This document shows, piece after piece, positions 50,550 through 59,036 of a stretch of 64,000 bases of DNA. Positions within the stretch are counted from its first letter, which is position 1. Each line of letters begins with the position of its first letter. The notes under the pieces were generated by a model, which was given only the letters and a program-made list of their open reading frames with translations, ran no database searches and had not been told where the DNA came from. This DNA is from Paraburkholderia fynbosensis (lineage in GTDB: Bacteria; Pseudomonadota; Gammaproteobacteria; Burkholderiales; Burkholderiaceae): contig NZ_CADIKI010000001.1 in the NCBI RefSeq assembly GCF_902859935.1, positions 310,001 through 374,000 of the forward strand, read 5' to 3'. A program made the translations under genes and the position numbers.

Positions 50550-51548
50550 TCACTCCCCGGCGAACTTCAGCCCCAGCGTCGCACGCGCCGCGTCGGCCAT
50601 CGCGATCATCTGCAACGATCTGGCGTGCGGCATCACCGGGCTCTCAAGCAGCCCTGCGCGGATCAGCTTGCAGAAGTGCGCGGTCTCGTAGTTCAGACCG
50701 CCGCCTTCGAACGGCGCGTCCAGTTCGACCACGCGGCCGTCGGCGTAGCGGATCGTCGCGCGCGACGGATTCCACCACGGCTCGTGAATCGTCACGTGGC
50801 CGCTGGGGGCCATCAGCAGCGCATCGCCCTTGCCATGCAGATCGAGCCCGCAGAAAAGCTGCGCGATGCCGCGCTCGTGCCGGCTATTCAGACTCGCGAA
50901 CGTATCGACGCCGGTCGCGCCGAGCCGCCCGAGCGTCTGCACTTCGTGCGGCGCGCCGAGCCAGTCCACCGCGAGAAACATTTCGTAGACGCCGATATCG
51001 AGCAGCGCGCCGCCCGCATGCTCGAACGACAGCGACGGATGATCGTCCGGCACGCCCGGCACCGAACAGCCCGCACGCACGAGCCCGATGTCACCGATCG
51101 GTTCGGCCGCGAGATGCTCGCGCAATTGTCTGTAGAGCGGGTAGAACGGCGGCTTCATCGCTTCCATGAAGAGCCGTTGCGCGGCGCGCGCGGCATCGAG
51201 CACGCGCTCGAGTTGCGGCCGGTTGATGGCGGCGGGTTTTTCGCACAACACGTGCAGGCCGGCTTGCAGCGCGGCGATCGCATAGTCGGCGTGACTGTCC
51301 TGGACGGTGGCGATATAGACCGCGTCGATCCCACTCGCGAGCAGCGCGTCGAAACTCGCGCACGCCTCGCCGCCGAATTCTTCGGCAAAAGCCTGCGCCG
51401 GTTGCGCGCGACGCGACCACAGCGCGCCGATCCGCGCATGCGGCACATGCGCGAGGCTCTGCGCAAAGCGCCGGGCAATCCGGCCCGTGCCGACAATCCC
51501 CCAGCGAATCACGCGGTTCGAGGGCTTTTCCTGCGTTGCAATCGTCAT
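50550..51548 (-). CDS. Gfo/Idh/MocA family oxidoreductase
   Basis: This NAD(P)-dependent sugar or inositol oxidoreductase-like protein has 332 residues from ATG 51548. The Rossmann motif is RWGIVGTGRIARRFAQSL; the catalytic segment CEKPAAINRPQLERVLDAA contains EKP. It has the C-terminal alpha/beta domain of the family. Substrate unknown. It is convergent with none; the GntR gene follows upstream on the same strand. Confidence 0.87.
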   Translation of the reverse strand: MTIATQEKPSNRVIRWGIVGTGRIARRFAQSLAHVPHARIGALWSRRAQPAQAFAEEFGGEACASFDALLASGIDAVYIATVQDSHADYAIAALQAGLHVLCEKPAAINRPQLERVLDAARAAQRLFMEAMKPPFYPLYRQLREHLAAEPIGDIGLVRAGCSVPGVPDDHPSLSFEHAGGALLDIGVYEMFLAVDWLGAPHEVQTLGRLGATGVDTFASLNSRHERGIAQLFCGLDLHGKGDALLMAPSGHVTIHEPWWNPSRATIRYADGRVVELDAPFEGGGLNYETAHFCKLIRAGLLESPVMPHARSLQMIAMADAARATLGLKFAGE

Positions 51549-51692
51549 CGTTTCTTCGGGTCCATGCGGTTCGGAACAGGCGCTATTGTCGCGCATGCCG
51601 AACGTGCACGCGTGGAGATCCGATGGCGTCTGCCGTGATCCGCTGTATCCCGCAGGAGAGCTCGCAGTAAAACCAGGCCACCGTATCCGCGC

Positions 51693-52412
51693 TCAGACGC
51701 GCGTGGGTGGCTCCGTTGAAAATTTGCCGCCGACTTCGCCGGCCGTAAAGTCGATCAAGGCCAGCGACGCAATTTCGGCTTCGTTCGGATCGCGCCGCTC
51801 GATCGCTTCGAGCACGCGTTGATGCGAACTCACCGCGCCCTCCCACAGGCCGTCCTTGTCGGTGACGATCGGGTTCACCGTCGAGAGCGCGCCGCGCACG
51901 ATCGCCGCCATCTGCTTGAAGAACTGATTGCCGCTCGCCACCACGATGCGGGTATGGAACAGTTCGTCGGCTTCCTGATAGCTGGCCTCGCCCGGGCGGA
52001 TCACGCGAAACGCCTCGAACGCCTCGCGAATGCCCGCGATGTCCGCGGCGCTGCCCCGCGCGGCCGCCTGCGCCGACGCGCGCGGTTCGATCAGGATGCG
52101 AAACTCGATCACGTCACGCAGAAACAGCGGATCGGGCTTCGCGCGAAAACGCCAGTTCACGACGTCCTCGTCGATCATGCGCCAGTCGCTCATTGGCCGG
52201 ATGCGCGTGCCGATTTTCGGCCGCACGTCCAGCATGTCGCGCGCGAGCAGCATCGACAGCGCCTCGCGCATGACGGTGCGGCTGACGTCGAACTCTTTCG
52301 ACAGCACATCCTGCGGTGGCAGGATCGCGCCGTACTTCTCTTCGACGATGCCGGTGACGAGTCCGTCCATCACCTTGCTGACCAGCGATCGATCTTTGTT
52401 TGCCTGTTCCAT
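51693..52412 (-). CDS. GntR/FadR-family regulator
   Basis: The 239-residue protein has an N-terminal winged helix-turn-helix (GAILPPQDVLSKEFDVSRTVMREALSML, quoted in part as LSKEFDVSRTVMREALSMLL) and an FCD-type all-helical ligand domain with metal-binding His/Asp/Glu positions (EADELFHTRIVVASGN). It lies 145 bp upstream of the Gfo/Idh/MocA gene and may regulate it. GGAGAG precedes the start. Confidence 0.9.
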   Translation of the reverse strand: MEQANKDRSLVSKVMDGLVTGIVEEKYGAILPPQDVLSKEFDVSRTVMREALSMLLARDMLDVRPKIGTRIRPMSDWRMIDEDVVNWRFRAKPDPLFLRDVIEFRILIEPRASAQAAARGSAADIAGIREAFEAFRVIRPGEASYQEADELFHTRIVVASGNQFFKQMAAIVRGALSTVNPIVTDKDGLWEGAVSSHQRVLEAIERRDPNEAEIASLALIDFTAGEVGGKFSTEPPTRV

Positions 52413-52882
52413 GGCACTCTCCCCGAAGCGGTGTTCACCCCGCGTAGCCTGTTGAATTGAGCGGCCCTGGCGTATCGTTTTTTATAGGTGCAGCAGTTCT
52501 TGACGATACGTTGCTAGCTTCAAAACATCTGCGCCAGTTGGGACACTTCCTGACAGGGTTATCCCTCTGATGAATTGTTTCGTTCGTGTAACGCAAAACG
52601 TTTCGATCGGCCATAAGCTTGTGCCTCAAGCGTGCCTGTGTTGAAAAATGTTCATAGTGCGAATACGCACGTAGCGGCGCGAATTGTCTGATTTGGGAGA
52701 ACTTACGGTCGGCTCCGTGGTGGCGGCGGTTGAAGAGAGACGCGCGGTCCGGGGACGTCGGCTTGCGTGATCGCAGGCGCTCAAGCCATTCGCAAACGAA
52801 GGCCACGTGCGCGCGCCAGGTTGCAGCGGCACGCTCATCGGACCCGACGGCACCGCACGGCCGGATACGCCCGCCGTACACG
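52413..52882. other. Intergenic region between gntR and manC
   Basis: These 470 bp have several short frames but none with coding character; a partially AT-rich block at about 52560-52680 may contain regulatory sites for the GntR gene. No terminator or tRNA found. Confidence 0.35.
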
Positions 52883-54466
52883 TCAAAACGACGCGCCCTC
52901 ACCCGCCTCGGTGCCGGCCTGATCGCGGCCGTATGGATCGTCGAAGCGCACGATGTCGTCCTCGCCGAGATAGCCGCCCGATTGCACCTCGATCATTTCG
53001 AGCGATGTCTTACCCGGATTTTCGAGCTGGTGCGCGACGCCGGGCGGGATATAGGTCGACTGATTTTCCGAGAGCAGGAAGCGTTCCTCGCCGCGCGTGA
53101 CGAACGCCGTGCCACGCACGACGATCCAGTGTTCGGCGCGATGATGATGCATCTGCAACGAAAGGCGCCCTCCCGGTTTGACGACGATGCGCTTCACCTG
53201 AAAGCGTTCGCCGCGGTCGAGCGAATCAGAAAAGCCCCACGGCCGCCCGGCCTTGCGATGCTCCTGCGCTTCGCCGCTGCGCTCCGCCTTCAGCCTGCCG
53301 ACGATCGCCTTGACGTCCTGCACGCGATCCTTCGCGGCGACCAGCACCGCGTCGGCGGTTTCGACCACCACCACGCCGCTCACGCCGACACACGCGACGA
53401 GGCGCCCTTCCGAATGCGCGAAGCTGTCGGTCGAGCCGTCGAACATCACGCGGCCGCGTGCGACGTTGCCCGCGCCATCCTTGGCCGACGCGTCCCACAC
53501 CGAGTCCCACGCACCCACGTCCGACCATCCCGCCACCAGCGGCACCGTGACGCCGACGAACCGCGCATCGGTGGCGACGCGCTCCATCACCGCGTAGTCG
53601 ATCGAATCGCACGGACACGCGGCGAACGCGTCGCGCCCGAGATGCAGGGCACCGTCGTCGTCGACGCTGGCCTGCTGGAAAGCGTCCGCGCACGCCGCCG
53701 CGATCACGGGCGCACACAGCTCGACAGCCGCCAGCCACACCGACGCACGCACCACGAACATGCCGCTGTTCCACCAGTACTCGCCGGAGGCGACATAACG
53801 TTCGGCGAGTTCTTCGCCATCGGGCTTCTCGACGAAGCGTTCGATCGCGCGCGCGCCGTGCGTGCCGAGCGCCATACCCGTGCGGATATAGCCGTACCCG
53901 GTTGCCGCGTGCCGCGGCGGCACGCCGAGCGTGACGATCGCACCGCGCGCCGCGTGCGCGAGCGCTTCGGCGAGCGCCACGCCGAACGCGGCGTGATCGG
54001 CGATCAGATGGTCCGCGGGCAGCGCAACGATGATCGGATCATCGCCAGCCGCCGCCGCGCGCGCGGCGAGCGCGGCGACGGTCAGCGCGGGCGCGGTATC
54101 ACGCGGCACCGGCTCGAGCACCATGCGCACCCGCTGGCCGCAGTGTTCGAGGCGCTCGCGCGTTTGCTGGTGCAACGCCTCGCAGCAGAGCACCAGCGGC
54201 GTGGCCGTCGCGAGCGCGGCGACGGACGATATGTCGTGCGCGGCCACCACGAACGCCTCGTCGAGGCGGCGCAGCGTGGCTTCGAGCAGCGATTCGTCGC
54301 CGATCAGATCGATCAGCTGCTTGGGATTGCGCTCGCGCGACAACGGCCAAAGCCGCGTGCCGGGCCCGCCTGCGAGAATCGCCGGCTGCACGGAAAAGCG
54401 CGCCGTTGTTTCGGAGACGCCCACGCGCGGAGCGAATGAATTGCCTGGTACTACGATACGATTCAT
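52883..54466 (-). CDS. manC: Mannose-1-phosphate guanylyltransferase/mannose-6-phosphate isomerase
   Basis: This bifunctional enzyme makes GDP-mannose and interconverts mannose-6-P and fructose-6-P. The 527-residue protein has the nucleotidyltransferase motif ILAGGPGTRLWPLSRERNPKQ (30-50), FVEKPDGEE, and a C-terminal type II isomerase cupin (GGRLSLQMHHHRAEHWIVV). It is the BceA/XanB class used in exopolysaccharide synthesis. The N-terminal 25 residues are longer than usual. Expression partners are not adjacent on this strand. Confidence 0.94.
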   Translation of the reverse strand: MNRIVVPGNSFAPRVGVSETTARFSVQPAILAGGPGTRLWPLSRERNPKQLIDLIGDESLLEATLRRLDEAFVVAAHDISSVAALATATPLVLCCEALHQQTRERLEHCGQRVRMVLEPVPRDTAPALTVAALAARAAAAGDDPIIVALPADHLIADHAAFGVALAEALAHAARGAIVTLGVPPRHAATGYGYIRTGMALGTHGARAIERFVEKPDGEELAERYVASGEYWWNSGMFVVRASVWLAAVELCAPVIAAACADAFQQASVDDDGALHLGRDAFAACPCDSIDYAVMERVATDARFVGVTVPLVAGWSDVGAWDSVWDASAKDGAGNVARGRVMFDGSTDSFAHSEGRLVACVGVSGVVVVETADAVLVAAKDRVQDVKAIVGRLKAERSGEAQEHRKAGRPWGFSDSLDRGERFQVKRIVVKPGGRLSLQMHHHRAEHWIVVRGTAFVTRGEERFLLSENQSTYIPPGVAHQLENPGKTSLEMIEVQSGGYLGEDDIVRFDDPYGRDQAGTEAGEGASF

Positions 54467-54521
54467 GAACGGTTCCCGTCGATGTCAGGTCTGGTCCGAT
54501 TCGTGATCCTGCAATGCCCCG

Positions 54522-55055
54522 TTACAGTAGCTCGAATGTATCGACGAGTGATTCACCGTCACGTGCACGGCGCCGCGCGCCAAAGCGCGGCTGACTGCTG
54601 CGAACCTGGCGCGTGAGACCGATGAACGGCACACCATGTTCGAGAAACGGCCCTTCCGTCTTGCGAAAACCGAATTGCTCATAGAAGCCGCGCAGATTGA
54701 GCGGCGCACTCACGCGCGCGGCGTGTCCGGGCCAACGTTCGGCGATCGCTTCCAGCACACGGTCGAGCAGCAGCTCCGCGGTGCCGTCGCCGCGCCGCAG
54801 CGGACTCGTGAGCACCTTGTCGATGGTGATTTCCGGATCTTCCGCGTCGCCGGGTTGCACACGAGCGTAAGCGAGGATCGGCATCGGCCTTCCCATATCC
54901 TCCACCGCGAACACGTGCAGCGCATTTTCATCCCGACCGTCCGCATCGAGGCAGACATGCGATTGCTCGACGACGAACACCGCGCTACGCGCCCGCAGGA
55001 TCAGATACAACTCGCGGGCCGAAAGCTGATCGAACTCCAGCGTCTTCCAATTCAT
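54522..55055 (-). CDS. GNAT N-acetyltransferase (ElaA-like)
   Basis: The 177-residue protein starts MNWKTLEFDQLSARELYLIL, as in ElaA, and has the acetyl-CoA loop region LRRGDGTAELLLDRVLEAI (Gly-rich). The start at 55055 has GGGGAA upstream; a GTG at 55067 is an alternative. It is divergent from the carrier-protein operon across 285 bp. The C-terminal tail is Arg-rich and atypical. The substrate is unknown. Confidence 0.88.
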   Translation of the reverse strand: MNWKTLEFDQLSARELYLILRARSAVFVVEQSHVCLDADGRDENALHVFAVEDMGRPMPILAYARVQPGDAEDPEITIDKVLTSPLRRGDGTAELLLDRVLEAIAERWPGHAARVSAPLNLRGFYEQFGFRKTEGPFLEHGVPFIGLTRQVRSSQPRFGARRRARDGESLVDTFELL

Positions 55056-55339
55056 CACATTCCCCACCGGTCAGAAAGTTCAACGAGGGTGACGGTGTCC
55101 ACCACCTTCGACGGCCTGGCTCGACATGCCGGCTCGTTGTCATGTCCACACGGTACGTCCGCGAAACTCGTGTTTCCGTGCGCCATCGCACTGACGCTCC
55201 GCTTTCTCAATCCTTAAATATGTTCCGGAGCCCGGCAACGATCTCGGTCGGGCAGATAAACGCGGAAAGCGCACACGTCTCACGCGTTTTCCGTCTACAT
55301 CATTTCAGGACCGTTGGACCATCAAGGGGGCACCGCACC

Positions 55340-55591
55340 ATGAAGACTGCATTGCGACGCATCATTTCCGAATCCGCCCGTCTCGACGTGCCGGTCGACA
55401 GCCTCGCGGACGACGCCGATCTCTACGCCGCGGGCTTGTCGTCGCTGGCGACCGTGCATCTGATGCTGGCCATCGAAGATGAATTCGACGTCGAGATCCC
55501 GGACCGCCTGCTGACACGCCGGCTCTTCTCGAGCATCGATTCGATGGCCGCTGCGATCACCGAATTGCAGCAGGGCAAGGCCGCAGCATGA
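55340..55591 (+). CDS. Acyl carrier protein
   Basis: This 83-residue carrier protein has the phosphopantetheine motif in DLYAAGLSSLATVHLMLAIE, with Ser35 as the expected attachment site (GLSSL in place of GLDSL). The acidic helix II (EDEFDVEIPDRLL) is typical of ACPs. It is the first gene of the operon, overlapping the next by 4 bp (ATGA), and is the likely cognate carrier for the amino acid ligase encoded two genes downstream. GGGGG at 55326-55330 is a weak ribosome site. Confidence 0.93.
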   Translation: MKTALRRIISESARLDVPVDSLADDADLYAAGLSSLATVHLMLAIEDEFDVEIPDRLLTRRLFSSIDSMAAAITELQQGKAAA

Positions 55592-56859
55592 GCGCCCCAC
55601 AGCCGGATGCGGCCAGCGCCGCAACCCCAGCGCACGACAGCGCTGAAGCGGCCGTCACGTTGACGACGGTCGAAGCCGAGCCCGGCTGGCGCGCGGCCGC
55701 GCACCGCTGCGCTGCGATAGCCGCGCAGTTCGCCGATGCGGTCGACCGCGACGCCCGCTTTCCCAGCGAAGCATTCGACGCGCTCAAACGCGAACGTCTG
55801 CTGTCGGCGATGGTGCCGAGCGCGTGCGGCGGCGCGGGATTGTCGCTCGCGGACATCGGCGCGATCTGCGAGACGCTCGCGCAAGGCTGCGCGTCGACCG
55901 CCATGATCTATGCGATGCATCAGATCCAGGTCGCCTGCGTCGAGGCGCATGGTGGCGAATCGGCGTGGCATCGGCGCCTGCTCGCGCAACTGGTCGAGCA
56001 TCAATGGCTGCTGGCGTCGGCGACTTCCGAGGAAACCATCGGCGGCAACATGCGCACGAGCGCCTGCTCGGTCGAGCTCGACGGTCCGCGTTTGCGGATC
56101 GAAAAGCTCGCACCGACGATCTCCTACGGCGCGCACGCCGACGGCATTCTCGTCACCGCGCGCCGCACCGCGGAGTCGGCGGCCGCCGACCAGGTGCTGA
56201 TCGTCGCGTTGCGCGATGACACGCAACTCGAAAAGCGTGGCGGATGGGACGCGCTCGGCATGCGCGGGACCTGCAGCGAGGGCTTCCGGCTGGTCGCCAC
56301 GGGACTCGCCGAACAGATCCTCGCGACGCCGTTCGCCGAGATCGCCGACCAGACCATGCTGCCGGTCTCGCACACGCTGTGGGCCTCCGTCTGGACCGGC
56401 ATCGCGATCGACGCGGTGAATCGCGCAAAGGCGTTCTTCCGCGCTCAGGCGCGCGCGACGCCCGGCTCGATTCCGCCGGCGGGCGTGCGCCTTGCCGAAG
56501 CGGTCGGCCTGCTGCAGATGATGCAGGCGCGCCTGTCGGTCGCGCTGGAAGCGGCACGCGCTGCGCATCAGGCGCGGCACGACGGTCCGCAGGCCGATGC
56601 GCCGCTCGCCGCGCTGCTCGGCTTCGCGTCCGACATGAACACGTTGAAGACCAGCATCTCGACCACCGCGCTGCAAGTCGTCCAGCAAGTGCTGATGATC
56701 TGCGGCATGGCGGGCTACAAGAACGGCACGCCGTACAGCGTAGGACGCCATTTGCGCGACCTGCACTCCGCGCCGCTCATGATCAATAACGACCGCATTG
56801 CGCAAAACACCGCGAGCCTGTTGCTCGCGCAGCGTCCTGCCGCACCGGGGAAAGCCTGA
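55588..56859 (+). CDS. Acyl-CoA dehydrogenase-like flavoprotein
   Basis: This 423-residue member of the acyl-CoA dehydrogenase superfamily has the N-terminal helical domain, a central beta-domain (LLASATSEETIGGNMRTSA, GMRGTCSEGFRLVA) and a C-terminal helical domain ending GRHLRDLHSAPLMINNDRIA. The Glu usually seen near the end (YEGTSEI) is replaced by INNDRI, so the base may differ or be absent. Relatives oxidise aminoacyl groups on carrier proteins in some pathways, for example PltE-type. It follows the ACP with an ATGA overlap and precedes the ligase with no gap, so it probably acts on the loaded carrier. Confidence 0.9.
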   Translation: MSAPQPDAASAATPAHDSAEAAVTLTTVEAEPGWRAAAHRCAAIAAQFADAVDRDARFPSEAFDALKRERLLSAMVPSACGGAGLSLADIGAICETLAQGCASTAMIYAMHQIQVACVEAHGGESAWHRRLLAQLVEHQWLLASATSEETIGGNMRTSACSVELDGPRLRIEKLAPTISYGAHADGILVTARRTAESAAADQVLIVALRDDTQLEKRGGWDALGMRGTCSEGFRLVATGLAEQILATPFAEIADQTMLPVSHTLWASVWTGIAIDAVNRAKAFFRAQARATPGSIPPAGVRLAEAVGLLQMMQARLSVALEAARAAHQARHDGPQADAPLAALLGFASDMNTLKTSISTTALQVVQQVLMICGMAGYKNGTPYSVGRHLRDLHSAPLMINNDRIAQNTASLLLAQRPAAPGKA

Positions 56860-57930
56860 ATGAACACGATGACCGATACCGCCGCGGCCGCTGCTGCCGC
56901 CGGCACCGTTGCCGACGCGAACACCGCGCCGGACTTTCGCGACGAACTGCTGGCCGCGGGCCTGCTGATCGATACCGGTGAAAACGGCCTGTACGGCCGC
57001 AGCCAGATTTTCGAGGATGTGCTCGAGCGCCTGAACGTGGCGATCACGCGTCTGGGCGCGGACCAGCAATCGGAAGTGCTGCGCTTTCCACCGGCGATGC
57101 GCCGCACCGACTTCGAAGACAGCGAATACCTGAAGAGTTTCCCGAATCTCGCGGGCACGATCCATTCGTTCTGCGGCGACGACCTGGGTCACCGCCGCCT
57201 GCTGCGCGCGCTCGACGACGCGCTGACCGACAGCGACAGCGACGACGAGCGCAGCGACGCATGGATGGCGCAGCAAAAGCCCACGCGCGTGGTGCTGACG
57301 CCCGCCGCCTGCTATCCGATCTATCCGGTGATGGCGCGGCGCGGCGCACTGCCCGCTGAAGGCCGCACGGTCGACGTGCTGTCGTACTGCTTCCGCCACG
57401 AACCGTCGCTCGATCCGGGCCGCATGCAGATGTTCCGGCAGCGCGAATACGTGCGCCTCGGCAGCGCGGAACAGGTGATGGCGTTCCGGCAGATGTGGAT
57501 CGATCGCGGCTCGCTGCTGGTGGCATTGCTGCAATTGCCGGTCGAGATCGATCTCGCCAACGATCCCTTCTTCGGCCGCGGCGGCAAGATCGTCGCCGAC
57601 AGTCAGCGCGCCCAGGCGCTGAAGTTCGAACTGCTGATTCCCATCGCCGATCCGCGCGGCAAGACTGCCTGCCTGTCGTTCAACTATCACATGGAGCACT
57701 TCGGCGCGATTTGGAAGATCGTCTGCGCAGACGGTGCTGTAGCGCATACGGGCTGCGTCGGCTTCGGCATGGAACGCATCACACTTGCGCTGTTCCGTCA
57801 TCATGGCCTCGACGTGAACGGCTGGCCTGACGAGGTGCGCGCGCTGCTGTGGGGCGACACCGAAGCGCGCGTCGCGCAAGGCCTGCAGAGCTTGCAGGCG
57901 AGCGCGGCACACACCGGAGGTGGCGCATGA
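56860..57930 (+). CDS. Amino acid:[carrier protein] ligase (class II aaRS-like)
   Basis: This 356-residue homologue of the catalytic domain of atypical seryl-tRNA synthetases lacks a tRNA-binding domain. Class II motif 2 is FRHEPSLDPGRMQMFRQREY (178-197) and motif 3 is GCVGFGMERITLALF (298-312). Cys151, Glu196 and Cys299 sit where family zinc ligands are expected. Characterised relatives activate glycine or alanine with ATP and load it on the phosphopantetheine of a small carrier protein. The ACP gene of this operon is the obvious partner. The low-complexity N-terminus (about residues 7-24) is variable in the family. Confidence 0.93.
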   Translation: MNTMTDTAAAAAAAGTVADANTAPDFRDELLAAGLLIDTGENGLYGRSQIFEDVLERLNVAITRLGADQQSEVLRFPPAMRRTDFEDSEYLKSFPNLAGTIHSFCGDDLGHRRLLRALDDALTDSDSDDERSDAWMAQQKPTRVVLTPAACYPIYPVMARRGALPAEGRTVDVLSYCFRHEPSLDPGRMQMFRQREYVRLGSAEQVMAFRQMWIDRGSLLVALLQLPVEIDLANDPFFGRGGKIVADSQRAQALKFELLIPIADPRGKTACLSFNYHMEHFGAIWKIVCADGAVAHTGCVGFGMERITLALFRHHGLDVNGWPDEVRALLWGDTEARVAQGLQSLQASAAHTGGGA

Positions 57931-58994
57931 ACCCGTCTCTGACATCCACGCCAATGAGCCCGTCCAGCGCTTTGCCGATGCCCCGGCGCGTCGAGGTGTC
58001 TGCGCGTGACAGCGCCGCCGCGCCGGGATCCGGCATGCGCCTGCGCGAACACGTGCCGCACGCGCTGCATCAGGGCGAGCGCGTGTGGCAGGAGACCAAC
58101 TGCTACGTCGATCTGTGGATCGAACTGTTGCATGGCTTCGGGCTCGACCCGCGCGCGGCGTTCGCCTTTACCGTCACACAAGATTTCGAAGGCGACCAGT
58201 TCACGTTCTTCAAATTCCCGCTCGACGACATCGAGCGACTGTACGGCACCCAAGTGCAGGAACTGGCCATCTACGATTCGCTCGAAGCGCGCGTGCTCGC
58301 GCAGACCACGCGCGGCCATACGGTGCTGGTGGAGGTGGACGGCTATTACTTGCCGAACACGCGCGCCACGTCGTATCGCCGCGAGCATCCGAAGACCACG
58401 GTGGGCATCGACTTCATCGATCCCGCCGCGCGCCGCCTCGGCTATTTCCACAACACCGGCTATCACCTGCTCGACGGCGAGGACTACGACGGCGTGTTCC
58501 GCAAACTTCCGCAATTCGCACAGCAACCCGATCTGCTGTTTCCATATGTGGAATTCGCCAAACAGGCGCGGCCCGCGCTCGAAGGCGCCGCGCTCGCGGA
58601 AACGTCGGCGGAATTGCTGTGCGCGCATCTGCAGCGAAGGCCGCTCGTCAATCCGATTTCGTCGTGGCGTGCCGCGTTTCCCGCGCATCTCGACATGCTG
58701 CTCGAACGCGGCGAGGCGTTCTTCCATCCGTACTCGTTCAACCTGATGCGGCAGCTCGGCGCGAACTTCGAGTTTCTGTCGAAGTATCTGCTGTGGCTGT
58801 CCGCGCAAGGCTTCGACATGCCCGCGTCGATCCCGGCCGCGGCGCAGCGCATCGCGTCGGAGTCGATGGTGATGCAGTTCCGGCTCGTGCGAGCCATCGC
58901 GCGCAGACGGCGCGATGCGTGCGAAGACTGCTTCGACGTGCTCGAAAGCGCCTATGAAGCGACCTTGCCACCGCTCGCCGCGCTGGTGCGATGA
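57927..58994 (+). CDS. DUF1839 family protein
   Basis: The 355-residue protein matches DUF1839, which occurs next to amino acid:[carrier protein] ligase genes. Its core runs from ETNCYVDLWIELLHGFGLDP (residues near 53-72) through FPLDDIERLYG, VEVDGYYLPNT, and SSWRAAFPAHL. The start overlaps the ligase stop by 4 bp (ATGA), so coexpression is certain. No function has been shown to my knowledge; a carrier-protein-dependent transferase is a reasonable hypothesis. The first 35 residues are Ser/Pro-rich. Confidence 0.9.
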   Translation: MNPSLTSTPMSPSSALPMPRRVEVSARDSAAAPGSGMRLREHVPHALHQGERVWQETNCYVDLWIELLHGFGLDPRAAFAFTVTQDFEGDQFTFFKFPLDDIERLYGTQVQELAIYDSLEARVLAQTTRGHTVLVEVDGYYLPNTRATSYRREHPKTTVGIDFIDPAARRLGYFHNTGYHLLDGEDYDGVFRKLPQFAQQPDLLFPYVEFAKQARPALEGAALAETSAELLCAHLQRRPLVNPISSWRAAFPAHLDMLLERGEAFFHPYSFNLMRQLGANFEFLSKYLLWLSAQGFDMPASIPAAAQRIASESMVMQFRLVRAIARRRRDACEDCFDVLESAYEATLPPLAALVR

Positions 58995-59036
58995 CGCGCG
59001 CTTCTCGCGCCATATAGCGTTTTTTGGGGGTTCGCA

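Noticed and set aside
52730..54439. Plus-strand open frame opposite manC
   Set aside because: Antisense shadow of a clear bifunctional manC; no ribosome site or recognisable domain.
55423..57954. Minus-strand open frame of over 840 codons opposite the carrier-protein operon
   Set aside because: Its composition (Arg/His/Gln-rich) and position opposite three well-supported genes show it is an antisense artefact.
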